64,000 nt of DNA from Methylocella sp. (lineage in GTDB: Bacteria; Pseudomonadota; Alphaproteobacteria; Rhizobiales; Beijerinckiaceae): assembly GCA_037200525.1 (NCBI GenBank), contig JBBCGG010000001.1:3898501-3962500 (forward strand), in the 5' to 3' direction. Below the pieces are notes generated by a model. It was given only the letters and a program-made list of their open reading frames with translations. It ran no database searches and was not told the origin of the DNA. Within the stretch, counting starts at the first letter, position 1. Every line of letters begins with the position of its first letter. Made by a program: the position numbers and the translations under genes. Positions 17,633 to 26,547 of the stretch are shown piece after piece.

Positions 17633-18271
17633 GTGAGCGCCCTTCCTTCCGCAAACATCTTGATCGACGCCGCGGGCGTCGCGGGCGTGACCGCGATTGC
17701 CTATATGTCGACGAACTTCGACAATCTCATCATTTTATCAGCCTATGGCGCCAAACCGGGCTATCGGCCTCTCTTCGTCAAACTTGCTTTTCTTCTCGTT
17801 TGTTTGATCGTCGTCCTGGTGAGTTTTGCGCTAGCCAATAGCGCCAGCCATCTTCCAATCGAAAAAATTCGCTACTTAGGTTTGATCCCGATCGGCCTTG
17901 GTTGCTATCATTTGCTCAAGCTGATCTTCGACCGAACGCCGGATGCATCAGCAAAAAAGATCGAAGTTCGGGAGTCGATCGCGCTTTCGGCTTATGCGGC
18001 TTTTGCGCTGATGTTGCTGGCAAACAGCAGCGACACCGTGAGCATATTGACCCCGATATTCGCCGACCTCAAACCGGCGCTTTTCCTTGCATGCTTCGGG
18101 GCGGTAGTAGCCACGGCTTTTTTCATGAGCGCCGCCGCCGGCTATCTCGCGCAGCATCCCGTATTGCGACTCTATCTGGAGCGTTTTGCGGAATGGGCGC
18201 TCCCGTTTCTTCTCATAGGCATCGGCGCGCTGGTGTTCCTGGAGACGCCGGCCGATGTCTGGATCGAATGA
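17633..18271 (+). CDS. CadD-like cadmium/cation resistance permease
   Basis: A 212-residue integral membrane protein of the LysE superfamily, CadD branch, with about six hydrophobic segments. The conserved N-terminal region VTAIAYMSTNFDNLIILSAY resembles CadD, in which a conserved Asp lies in the first membrane pair; GLIPIGLGCYHL and the later LMLLANSSDTVSI repeat this theme. CadD proteins export Cd2+, but in alphaproteobacteria members also occur with no proven substrate. The GTG at 17633 is the best start seen, although its ribosome binding site is weak. Confidence 0.75.
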   Translation: MSALPSANILIDAAGVAGVTAIAYMSTNFDNLIILSAYGAKPGYRPLFVKLAFLLVCLIVVLVSFALANSASHLPIEKIRYLGLIPIGLGCYHLLKLIFDRTPDASAKKIEVRESIALSAYAAFALMLLANSSDTVSILTPIFADLKPALFLACFGAVVATAFFMSAAAGYLAQHPVLRLYLERFAEWALPFLLIGIGALVFLETPADVWIE

Positions 18272-18347
18272 AGCGCATCCCTCCCTCGGACCCCCTCGCC
18301 TTCAGCTCGGTCAGAATCGTTCAATGTTCAATGATAAAACGTCTACG

Positions 18348-18385
18348 TTGATGTTCTAGACATCAATCCTAACTTCTTATATAAT
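18348..18385 (+). promoter_or_regulatory. Sigma-70-type promoter with dyad operator before the XRE-SulP pair
   Basis: TAGACA (18357-18362) and TATAAT (18380-18385) are separated by 17 bp, a near-consensus housekeeping promoter 23 nt ahead of the regulator start. An inverted repeat TTGATGT-N5-ACATCAA (18348-18366) covers the -35 box. The layout fits autorepression by the XRE protein encoded directly downstream. Confidence 0.6.
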
Positions 18386-18408
18386 CGGAAACGTCAAATG
18401 GAGCGTTC

Positions 18409-18681
18409 ATGATCACGGCCGCGCAAATGCGCGCCGCACGCGCCTTGCTTGGCATCGACCAGCGTCAGCTTGCCGAGCTCTCAGGCGTGTCGCTGCCGAC
18501 CATCCAGCGGATGGAGTCGAGCGAAGGCAACGTGCGGGGCGTCATCGACACTCTGACCAAGGTCGTCGAAGCGTTCGATGCCGCCGGCGTCGAACTCATC
18601 GGAGACAATGTAAAGAGCGTCGGCAGCGGTCGCGGCGTGCGCTTCAAGCACGCCAAGATCCTGAACGGCGACTCCGTCTGA
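18409..18681 (+). CDS. XRE-family helix-turn-helix regulator
   Basis: A 90-residue DNA-binding protein consisting almost wholly of a Cro/C1-type HTH: MRAARALLGIDQRQLAELSG is helix 1 and 2, VSLPTIQRMES the recognition helix. The C-terminal tail (GVRFKHAKIL) is typical of the short regulators often found directly before SulP or transporter genes. It lies 72 nt upstream of the SulP transporter gene and probably shares its transcript. A dyad on its promoter suggests autoregulation. Confidence 0.88.
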   Translation: MITAAQMRAARALLGIDQRQLAELSGVSLPTIQRMESSEGNVRGVIDTLTKVVEAFDAAGVELIGDNVKSVGSGRGVRFKHAKILNGDSV

Positions 18682-18753
18682 CGCGAATGAGCGGCGGCAG
18701 GTCGCGGCAAAGAGCCGACTAGCCGCCGACGCAGCGACAATGAGCGGATCGAG

Positions 18754-20493
18754 ATGGTAGCCCAGACGCGTGAACCCACCTTCGCCGAACTGTTCACGCC
18801 GAAGATCGTAACCATCCTTCGGGAGCGTTACGGCATTCGAGATTTTAAGGCCGACATTGTGGCGGGCCTGACGGTTGCAATCGTCGCGCTGCCGCTTTCG
18901 ATGGCGATCGCGATCGCCTCCGGCGTGACGCCCGACCGCGGCCTCTATACGGCGATCGTCGGCGGTTTCCTCGTCTCTGCGCTCGGCGGCAGCCGTTTCC
19001 AAATCGGGGGGCCGGCCGGAGCGTTTATCGTTCTCGTCGCCGCCACCGTCGCGCAGTATGGCGTGGATGGCCTCATCCTCGCGACGATGCTCTCGGGGGT
19101 GATCCTGCTCGCAATGGGGTTCCTGCGGCTCGGCGCCTTCATTAAATATGTCCCCTACCCTGTCACCGTCGGCTTCACCTCGGGCATCGCCGTCATCATC
19201 TTCACCAGCCAGATCAAGGAGCTGCTTGGCCTGACGCTCGCCGGCCAGGAACCGGGGCCGTTCATCCCAAAGCTCCAGACGCTGGCCGCCGCGCTGCCAA
19301 CGACCAATGTGGAGGCCGTCGCGATCGCGGCGCTTGCGGTGGGCTCCATCCTCACTGTGCGCCGTTTCTGGCCGCACTTGCCGGCTTTTCTGATCGCGGT
19401 CGCGCTAGCCACCATCGCGGCGCAGTTCCTTGGCCTGAGGGCGGAAACAATCGGCACGCGATTTGGCGGCATCCCGCAATCGCTCCCGGTCCCGCACTTG
19501 CCCACCCTGTCGATCGACAAGATCAGCATGATGCTTCCTTCCGCCCTGTCCTTTGCGCTTCTCGGCGGCATCGAAAGCCTGCTCTCCGCCGTGGTCGCCG
19601 ATAGCATGAGCGGGAGACGGCATCGGTCGAACTGTGAGCTCGTCGCCCAGGGTGCGGCCAACATAGCATCCGCCTTATTTGGAGGAATCTGCGTGACCGG
19701 CACGATAGCCCGCACCGCAGCCAACGTCCGGGCCGGCGCCCGCGGCCCTGTCGCCGGCATGCTTCACTCGGCGTTCTTGCTCTTATTCATGCTCGTCGCG
19801 GCGCCGCTGGCGCGCTATATCCCGCTTGCAGCGCTGGCCGGCGTACTCGCGGTCGTCGCCTGGAATATGGCCGAGAAACATGAATTTACGACCTTGTTTC
19901 GCGCGTCGGTGGGCGACGCCGTGGTCCTGCTTGCGACTTTCCTGCTCGTCGTGTTCCGCGACTTGACCGAGGGCATTCTCATAGGTTTTGCAATCGGCGC
20001 GCTGTTGTTCCTGCATCGCATGGCGCGCGCCGTTGAGATCGAAGGCGCGCAGCCGCTTTTTGAAGAGGACATGGCCGACGCGATAGGCGACGGACGCAAG
20101 CCATACGACGCTGCGCTCGCGACCGACCCCGATATCGTGGTCTACAGAATCTCCGGGGCGTTCTTCTTCGGAGCGGCGGCGAGCGTCGAGGCGGCGCTTG
20201 ATAGCATCGGCGAGCATCCGAAGGCCTATGTGATCGACTTCTCGGCTGTGCCAATGATCGATTCGACGGCGGCCGCAACGATCGGAGGTTTTGCGCGGAG
20301 AGCGCGACGGCATGGCTCAGCCATCTACCTCGCCGGCGCCCGGCCGGCTATTCGTCGCGTTCTGATGACCCACGGCCTGCGCCCGCCCCTAGTGCGGTTC
20401 AAGAACAAGTTGGCGGATGCGCTGACAGCCGCGCGACGGGGAGGCGTCGAAGACCAGGATAGCGAGCCGGCCCCAGTCGTCGGCGCTGCGTGA
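18754..20493 (+). CDS. SulP-family inorganic anion transporter with STAS domain
   Basis: A 579-residue member of the SLC26/SulP family, which carries sulfate, bicarbonate or other anions, often with Na+ or H+. The N-terminal SulP signature (GIRDFKADIVAGLTVAIVALPLSMAIA; SGVTPDRGLYTAIVGG) is followed by 10-14 membrane segments and a cytoplasmic STAS domain from about residue 445 (DIVVYRISGAFFFGAAASVE; VIDFSAVPMIDSTAAATI) with the conserved DST phospho-site context. Substrate cannot be assigned from sequence. Likely co-transcribed with the XRE regulator. Confidence 0.92.
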   Translation: MVAQTREPTFAELFTPKIVTILRERYGIRDFKADIVAGLTVAIVALPLSMAIAIASGVTPDRGLYTAIVGGFLVSALGGSRFQIGGPAGAFIVLVAATVAQYGVDGLILATMLSGVILLAMGFLRLGAFIKYVPYPVTVGFTSGIAVIIFTSQIKELLGLTLAGQEPGPFIPKLQTLAAALPTTNVEAVAIAALAVGSILTVRRFWPHLPAFLIAVALATIAAQFLGLRAETIGTRFGGIPQSLPVPHLPTLSIDKISMMLPSALSFALLGGIESLLSAVVADSMSGRRHRSNCELVAQGAANIASALFGGICVTGTIARTAANVRAGARGPVAGMLHSAFLLLFMLVAAPLARYIPLAALAGVLAVVAWNMAEKHEFTTLFRASVGDAVVLLATFLLVVFRDLTEGILIGFAIGALLFLHRMARAVEIEGAQPLFEEDMADAIGDGRKPYDAALATDPDIVVYRISGAFFFGAAASVEAALDSIGEHPKAYVIDFSAVPMIDSTAAATIGGFARRARRHGSAIYLAGARPAIRRVLMTHGLRPPLVRFKNKLADALTAARRGGVEDQDSEPAPVVGAA

Positions 20494-20717
20494 CGGCCAC
20501 GAGCGCACAGCGCGAGCATTACAGCCGCAATGCGATTCGCCGCTCCTGAAATCACTCCGTAGCGCGGCGAACTAAAACGATCGAACGCGGCGTGGCGTCG
20601 GCGCGCCGATTGCGCCAGACTGGCCCGGACGCCTGATCACAACGGCGCCCAGAGCCTGTCGCGCGACGGCGCAGCTACGCTATAAGGCGTCGTCCGCAAT
20701 CGGGAGAATTGCCCACA

Positions 20718-21587
20718 ATGACAACATCCGACCGCGCCGACTTCATCGACACGCCTTCGTCCAGGCCGGTGAAAGACAATGGCGGCGCTGCGGCGTTGCG
20801 CTGGTCGGCCAAGGCTCTCGTCGCCGTCGCTTGGATCAGCGCAGCCATCTTCGGCCTCTACATAATGGCGTACTATCTAGGCGCAGCGTATCAGGGCGCC
20901 CCAGATCAATGGAACGCAAAGCTCCCGCGTCTTTATAATCCGGACAGCGTGCTTGGGACGATCGGAATCGGCGCGCATTTTGCGACCGGAGCGATCGTGC
21001 TCTTGCTTGGCCCCGTGCAATTGATCGGAGCGGTTCGCAGGCGCGCCCCTCGGCTGCATCGCTGGATCGGGCGCCTCTATGCGTCCGCGGCGTTGTTGAC
21101 GGGACTGGGTGGCCTTTCGTTCATCGCGCTCGAAGGAACGATCGGCGGGGCGCCGATGAGCCTTGGCTTTGGTTTGTACGGCGCGCTAATGGTCATCGCA
21201 GCGGTCATGACGGTATGGCGGGCTCGGCAAGGACGTTTCGATGAGCATCGCGCCTGGGCGATCCGCCTTTTCGCGCTCGCCATCGGATCGTGGCTCTACC
21301 GGATGGATTATGGGTTCTGGCATATGATCGCTCACGCCGCCGGCCACACGCGGTCTTTCGATGGGCCGTTCGATTTTGTAATGTTCTTTTTCTTCTACAT
21401 TCCAAACTTGATCATAGCCGAGGCTTTCATCCGCGCGCGTCAGCCGCGCGCCAGCTCCCCCGCCAAAATCGGCGCGGCAATCCTATTGAACTGCGCGACA
21501 GTTTTCCTTGCGATCGCCACATATTACTTCGCAACTTCTTATTGGGGGCCCGCCATCGTGAATAGAATTGTTGGCGCTTCGTCGTAA
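20718..21587 (+). CDS. DUF2306 family membrane protein
   Basis: A 289-residue protein with about seven hydrophobic helices. The DUF2306 pattern is seen in LHRWIGRLYASAALLTGLGG and in FDEHRAWAIRLFALAIGSWLYRMDYGFW, where paired histidines could bind heme or metal as in related cytochrome-b561-like folds. The ATG at 20718 is preferred to the TTG three codons earlier, because the GGGAGA upstream is too close to the latter. The function is not known. Confidence 0.8.
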   Translation: MTTSDRADFIDTPSSRPVKDNGGAAALRWSAKALVAVAWISAAIFGLYIMAYYLGAAYQGAPDQWNAKLPRLYNPDSVLGTIGIGAHFATGAIVLLLGPVQLIGAVRRRAPRLHRWIGRLYASAALLTGLGGLSFIALEGTIGGAPMSLGFGLYGALMVIAAVMTVWRARQGRFDEHRAWAIRLFALAIGSWLYRMDYGFWHMIAHAAGHTRSFDGPFDFVMFFFFYIPNLIIAEAFIRARQPRASSPAKIGAAILLNCATVFLAIATYYFATSYWGPAIVNRIVGASS

Positions 21588-21610
21588 GTGCGCGCTCCGC
21601 TAATGACCCG

Positions 21611-22825
21611 TTAGATTTTCGCGGAGACGAGGCTGGCCGCACCCCAGGTGGTGCGCCAGCGGGTCTTCACGGCGAAGAGGCCAAACAAAGCCAAACCCGC
21701 TAGCGCCGCGAAGATCAGAAGCCCGATCTGATAAGAACCCGTGAGCTGTTTCGATATACCAAGACTTGACGCGAGGTAGAAACCGCCGATGCCCCCGGTC
21801 ATCCCGACGAGGCCGGTCATCACCCCTATTTCGGATCTGAAGCGCTGCGGCACCAGTTGAAACACGGCGCCGTTCCCCATTCCCAGCGCCAGCATGCCGA
21901 AGACGAAGAACGTCAGCGCCATCCCGGGCTGAGGCAGACGGAAGCTGACGATCGCCAGAGCGGTCATGGCCACCGCGTACATGACCGTCAATGTGCGGAT
22001 TCCGCCGATGCGATCCGCCAAGGCGCCGCCGATCGGCCGCACCATGGACCCAGCGAAAACCGCGGCGGCGGTAAAATATCCAGCCGTCACGGCGCTGAGG
22101 CCGTATTCAGAATTGAAATAAATGCTGAGCGAGGACGCGAGCCCCGAAAAGCCGCCGAAAGTGACGGCGTAGAAGAACATGAACCACCAGGAATCGCTGA
22201 GTTTCAGCACCGCAGCGTATTCCTTTAGCGTTTTCGGCGGCGGGGGGTTGGGACTGTCCTTGGCGAAGATCACATAGACGATGAGCGCGATGGTCAGCGG
22301 AATTGCGGTGAGGCCGATGACGTTGATCCAGCCGAACGCAACCGCAAGACTCGGCGCGAACAAGGCGGCGAACACCGTCCCGGAGTTGCCGGCCCCGGCG
22401 ATTCCGAGCGCAATCCCTTGATATTGAGGCGGATACCAGCGCGAGGCCAACGGCAGCGCAACGGCGAATGAGGCCCCGGCGATTCCGAGCGCAACGCCAA
22501 AAAGCAGGATTTGAGGAAAGTTGTGAATTCCCAAAAACCAAGCGGCGAGCACGGCGATGATCACCGCCGTCTGACCGATAATGCCGGCCAGCTTCGGCTT
22601 CACCCGATCGACCAAAACGCCCATCGCCACGCGCAAAAACGCACCGGCGAGAGCGGGCAAGGCTACCATCAGGCCTTTTTGCACCGCATCAAGGTGCAGG
22701 CTGCTGGCGATCTGAATTCCCAGCGGGCCGAGGATCACCCAAACCATGAAGCTCATGTCGAAATAGAAGAAGGCGGAGAGTAGCGTTGGGAGGTGGCCGG
22801 CTTTTAAGAACTCTCGCTTGATCAT
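21611..22825 (-). CDS. NarK/NasA-type nitrate/nitrite transporter (MFS)
   Basis: A 404-residue, 12-helix major facilitator protein. The nitrate-nitrite porter signature is visible as GVALGIAGASFAVALPLASRW in helix 5 and again as GIALGIAGAGNSG, with GNGAVFQLVPQRF in the second half. Arginines in helices 2 and 8 of this family bind the anion. It is divergently placed from a PP2C/kinase fusion gene with a start-to-start gap of about 150 bp, a pairing known from nitrate-assimilation clusters. No nitrate or nitrite reductase is adjacent here. Uptake for assimilation is the likely role. Confidence 0.87.
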   Translation of the reverse strand: MIKREFLKAGHLPTLLSAFFYFDMSFMVWVILGPLGIQIASSLHLDAVQKGLMVALPALAGAFLRVAMGVLVDRVKPKLAGIIGQTAVIIAVLAAWFLGIHNFPQILLFGVALGIAGASFAVALPLASRWYPPQYQGIALGIAGAGNSGTVFAALFAPSLAVAFGWINVIGLTAIPLTIALIVYVIFAKDSPNPPPPKTLKEYAAVLKLSDSWWFMFFYAVTFGGFSGLASSLSIYFNSEYGLSAVTAGYFTAAAVFAGSMVRPIGGALADRIGGIRTLTVMYAVAMTALAIVSFRLPQPGMALTFFVFGMLALGMGNGAVFQLVPQRFRSEIGVMTGLVGMTGGIGGFYLASSLGISKQLTGSYQIGLLIFAALAGLALFGLFAVKTRWRTTWGAASLVSAKI

Positions 22826-22979
22826 TACGCCTCACGTACAAGGGACTTCGCCGCCAAAGAGGACTGGCGCATTCAGCTCCGCTCTAGGAAAGCAATCGCT
22901 GTGCCGTGCGCCGGTATGCATTCACCCCAGTCGAGACAATCGACTGCTCCGCAGCGGGTTAGTCGCAGAGCTCGCCATC

Positions 22980-24698
22980 TTGACCAGTGAGCCTCTAACC
23001 GATTGCCTCGATGTGCGCGTCGGCCTTTGCTCTGAGCAGGGACGCCGCGAGCGCAATGAGGATTACGCGGGATTTTATGCAGGGACGCCGGACCAGCGGG
23101 CGCGTTTTGGCGTCATCGCTGCGATCGCCGATGGCGTGGGCGGGGCCAAAGGCGGCCGAGTTGCCGCGGAGCTCGCGGTGCGCAATTTCATCGATGGCTA
23201 TCTCAGCCAGCCGCCGACGCAAGGCGTGCGACAAGCGGGCGCGCGCAGCCTCGAGGCGGTGAACCGCTGGACTCATGCGATCGGACGCACCGATCCCGCC
23301 CTGCAGAACATGGGATGCACTTTTACGGCCTTGATTCTGCGCGGGCGGCAGGCGCATGTCCTCCATCTTGGAGATACTAGGCTTTACCGCCTTCGCGATA
23401 ATCGCCTGACGCTGCTGACCGAGGATCACACCTTGAGCGGCGCGGGCCGAAATCACATTCTGACGCGCGCGATCGGACCAGCCGCAGGAGTACAGATCGA
23501 CTATCTGATGGAAGAGCCGCGCGTGTACGATCGATTTCTTTTATGCACCGACGGCGTTCACGGCGTATTGTCCAACCGGCGCTTGCAGGAAGAACTCGCG
23601 CGCGACGCCGCGCCCGACGAAACAGCGACGCAAATCGTCAGCGCCGCGCTCGCCGCGCGCGGCGGGGACAATGCTACCGCGCTCGTCGTCGACGTTCTCA
23701 GCCTTCCGGCCGCCAATCTTGCGGATCTCCGGCTGACAGCGGCGGCGTTGCCGATTTTGGCGCCCCGCAACGTTGGAGACAGGGTGGATGGCTATTTTTT
23801 AGGCGCCATGCTCGCCGATGGCCGGTACAACCGGGTTTTCCGAGGGATAGATGAGATCTCGCAGCAAGAGGTGATCATAAAATTCCCAAAGCCCTCAGTC
23901 GGCGAAGATGCCGTCTTGCGCCAAGCCTTTCTCCGCGAGAGCTGGATCGCAACGCGCGTGCGCAGCCCCTTTGTGGGCGAGGGCGTTGAGGTTTCGGCGC
24001 AGCGGCGGAGTTGCCTCTATACGGTGATGCCGTTCTATGAGGGCGAAACGCTGGAGCGCCGTCTGCGGCGGCCGCCCGCCGTGCGCCTCGCATCGGGGCT
24101 TAGCATCGCAATCAAACTTGCCAAAGCGGTCGCCGCCCTGCACCGCGCCGGCATCATTCATCGCGACATCAAGCCGGATAATGTCGTCTTACTGGCTGAC
24201 GGTGGATTGAAGCTGATCGATCTTGGCGTGGCGCGTCTGCCGCACTTCGAGGATGCGCCGATGGAGGCGGCTCCCGGCACGCCGAGCTACATGGCTCCCG
24301 AACTGATCACCGGCGCGCCTGGCGATGAAAAGTCTGATCAATTCGCGCTTGGGGTCACGATCTACCGGATGTTCGCCGGCGCCGGCCCTTACGGCGAGAT
24401 CGAGCCATTTTCCCACCCCCGCTTCGGCCGGCCGGCGCCGCTGGAAAAGCTTCGGCCCGACTTGCCCGCATGGCTTGATCGCGTCCTCGCCCGCGCCTTC
24501 GCCGTGCGCCCGGATGACAGATTTGCCGACGTTCTCGAACTGATCTTCGAGCTTGAGAATGGGGCGGATCGCGGACGGCCAGGACCGGCCCCGCGCGAGC
24601 CGCTCTACGCCCGCAACCCGCTGACGTTCTGGAAAGTGGTTTCCGCGATCCTTGCGGCGCTGCTCATCACGTCGATTGCGGTCCTGCGCAGGCATTGA
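22980..24698 (+). CDS. Bifunctional PP2C phosphatase / serine-threonine protein kinase
   Basis: A single chain combining a PP2C phosphatase and a Hanks-type kinase. PP2C motifs: RRERNEDYAG, AIADGVGGAKGG, HLGDTRLYRL, CTDGVHGVL and GGDNATALVV, giving the metal-binding aspartates. Kinase motifs from about residue 255: the ATP-binding lysine in VIIKFPKP, catalytic loop HRDIKPDNVVLL, DLGVARL in place of DFG, and GTPSYMAPE. One C-terminal membrane helix (FWKVVSAILAALLITSIAVL) anchors it. The start is uncertain: TTG 22980 or GTG 23013, with the frame open back to 22818. Such fusions accompany nitrate transporters and may control uptake by phosphorylation. Confidence 0.88.
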   Translation: MTSEPLTDCLDVRVGLCSEQGRRERNEDYAGFYAGTPDQRARFGVIAAIADGVGGAKGGRVAAELAVRNFIDGYLSQPPTQGVRQAGARSLEAVNRWTHAIGRTDPALQNMGCTFTALILRGRQAHVLHLGDTRLYRLRDNRLTLLTEDHTLSGAGRNHILTRAIGPAAGVQIDYLMEEPRVYDRFLLCTDGVHGVLSNRRLQEELARDAAPDETATQIVSAALAARGGDNATALVVDVLSLPAANLADLRLTAAALPILAPRNVGDRVDGYFLGAMLADGRYNRVFRGIDEISQQEVIIKFPKPSVGEDAVLRQAFLRESWIATRVRSPFVGEGVEVSAQRRSCLYTVMPFYEGETLERRLRRPPAVRLASGLSIAIKLAKAVAALHRAGIIHRDIKPDNVVLLADGGLKLIDLGVARLPHFEDAPMEAAPGTPSYMAPELITGAPGDEKSDQFALGVTIYRMFAGAGPYGEIEPFSHPRFGRPAPLEKLRPDLPAWLDRVLARAFAVRPDDRFADVLELIFELENGADRGRPGPAPREPLYARNPLTFWKVVSAILAALLITSIAVLRRH

Positions 24699-24729
24699 AC
24701 CGCGGCATGACCAATTCAATCGCGCGGCT

Positions 24730-24748
24730 CCGAAGCGATGATCTTCGG
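24730..24748. terminator. Hairpin between convergent genes
   Basis: CCGAAG-N7-CTTCGG lies in the 64-bp gap between the convergent kinase and universal stress protein genes, where a bidirectional terminator would be expected. There is no T-run on either side, so the call is tentative. Confidence 0.35.
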
Positions 24749-24762
24749 CTTGACGCCCTGCT

Positions 24763-25200
24763 TTAGCGATGGACGAGAACAGGTATCTTGCAATGCGTTA
24801 GAACTTTCACCGTCTCGCTGCCCAGAACCAACGCGGAAATGCCTTGCCGTCCATGCGAGGCCATCACGATGAGGTCGCTCCCTTTCGAATTCGCCGTGTC
24901 GATGATCGCCTGATATGGACGGTCGTCTTCAACTTGAACGGTTTCGACCGCAACGCCCGCCGCCTTCGCCGCAGCCGCCGCAGCGCCGAGGACTCTCTCC
25001 GCATCCGCCGCAACGCGCTCTTTATACGCGGCAGCCGTATCTTCGATCATCGCCGCTTCAGTCGTAAAGACGCGAAACGGGGCCGTGACCGTCAGGATCG
25101 CGACCTTGGCTCCAATCGCCTTCGCCAGCGCAAGGCCGTGTTCGACCGCTTTCTCGGCGAGCTCCGAGCCATCTGTTGGGATAAGGATATTCTTGTACAT
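24763..25200 (-). CDS. Universal stress protein UspA family
   Basis: A single-domain 145-residue Usp protein starting MYKNILIPTDGSELAEKAV. The ATP-binding motif G-x2-G-x9-G-S is present (SHGRQGISALVLGSETVKVL), so this is the nucleotide-binding type rather than the UspA type. The C-terminal strand KIPVLVHR is typical. These proteins aid survival under starvation and oxidative or osmotic stress. It is a single gene, convergent with the kinase gene. Confidence 0.93.
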   Translation of the reverse strand: MYKNILIPTDGSELAEKAVEHGLALAKAIGAKVAILTVTAPFRVFTTEAAMIEDTAAAYKERVAADAERVLGAAAAAAKAAGVAVETVQVEDDRPYQAIIDTANSKGSDLIVMASHGRQGISALVLGSETVKVLTHCKIPVLVHR

Positions 25201-25763
25201 AACTTCCCCTTTTGATGGCGCGTCTTCCCGCCCAAGAATGTGGTCAAATCCGATTTCGCTTTAAGGTCGCGGCATATCGTTTGAATTCGTCGATCAATCC
25301 ATTTTGGCGCCCGCGCGTCAACTCACTGAAACTTTGCTGCGCCTGACAGCGCCGGCAGATCAACCCCGCCTTTCTTTCTAAAGCCGCGAGGCGGTCTTCT
25401 CAAGATCAAGCGCCGAAGGGGCCGGCATCTGGCCGGCGGGGAGCTGGCCTGAGCGCTTCTTCACCGCTATCGCGTGCTGGCCAACCCGCGTTATTTGGCG
25501 CTATAATCATTTAGTGAACTGGCCGCCCAGAATTTGCTTGGCGCGGCGCTCGCTTCAGCTGTCATGCTGGAGATTTTATGCTGACTCTTTCGAGAGCCGC
25601 TTTTGAATATTGTGAAGTCAGGCGGGCCTAACTTCGGAAAACTGTCTCGAAGCTGAGAGCGGCGCGAAAGTGATGGCATCATTCCTTTGAGACATGGCTT
25701 TGCCTGCTCCTCGGAATGAAAGGGAGAATTGCGAGACGCCAGCTCATATTGGGGGATTAAGTC
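25201..25763. other. Intergenic region with no recognised gene
   Basis: 563 bases between usp and hdeD. Only short open frames are present, none with a recognisable domain. It contains a GCCGGC-N5-GCCGGC inverted repeat around 25420 of unclear meaning, and must carry the two divergent promoters. Confidence 0.45.
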
Positions 25764-26390
25764 ATGGTCGAATCCGCAGGAAAGCCAGCAACGTCTTCAA
25801 CTCAACCTTTCGGCGGCGGGGACATCCCCGGCGCGCTGAGAAAAACCCTCAGCGACCATTGGAAATGGTTCCTGGCCGAGGGAATCATTCTCGTCATTCT
25901 CGGTATTGCGGCGGTGGCCGCGCCGCTTGTTGCGGGCGTGGCGACGACATTATTCGTCGGATGGCTTTTTCTCTTCGCCGGAGTCGCAGGCCTCGTCGCG
26001 ACATTCAGCGCGCGGACGGCTCCTGGATTCTGGTGGTCGGAGCTTTCTTCATTCGTCGTGCTGATCGCGGGCCTAGTGCTGCTCTGGAATCCGCTGCACG
26101 GGCTGATCACTTTGACGTATGTGCTGATCGCCTATTTCATTGTGGACGGCATCTTGACAATAATCCTCGCCCTTGAGCACCGCAAAGATCTCTCGGACCG
26201 ATGGCAGTGGCTCGTCGTCAATGGCGTTATCGATCTTATCCTTGCAGGCATAGTCATCTCTGGCTTGCCGGGCGCTTTCGCCTGGGCGCTTGGCCTTCTT
26301 GTCGGCATTGATCTGGTGTTCGGCGGCTCGTCGCTGATCGCCATGGCGATGGCGGCGCGCAAAACCGAATCCGTTCGCCTCGCCGCTTGA
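25764..26390 (+). CDS. HdeD family acid-resistance membrane protein
   Basis: A 208-residue protein with six predicted membrane helices in three hairpins, the HdeD/DUF308 layout: WKWFLAEGIILVILGIAAVAAP, TTLFVGWLFLFAGVAGLVATF, FVVLIAGLVLLWNP, YVLIAYFIVDGILTIILALEHR, VNGVIDLILAGIVISGLPG and WALGLLVGIDLVFGG. Repeated GxxxL-W-P motifs match the family. E. coli HdeD acts in acid resistance at high density; the role here is inferred to be general stress tolerance, in line with the neighbouring usp gene. Confidence 0.88.
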   Translation: MVESAGKPATSSTQPFGGGDIPGALRKTLSDHWKWFLAEGIILVILGIAAVAAPLVAGVATTLFVGWLFLFAGVAGLVATFSARTAPGFWWSELSSFVVLIAGLVLLWNPLHGLITLTYVLIAYFIVDGILTIILALEHRKDLSDRWQWLVVNGVIDLILAGIVISGLPGAFAWALGLLVGIDLVFGGSSLIAMAMAARKTESVRLAA

Positions 26391-26547
26391 CGGCGAAGGA
26401 TGGCTATAACGATCGAACGGACGCCTTCTCGGCCTTTGGAATCTTTTCGATTCTGCGGCCGGGTCTTTGATCGGCGACGAGATCATCGCCAATCCCGTCG
26501 CGGCTCCGCGCTTTAACGGATTCCCTACACTGGCGCGAGATTGGCGA

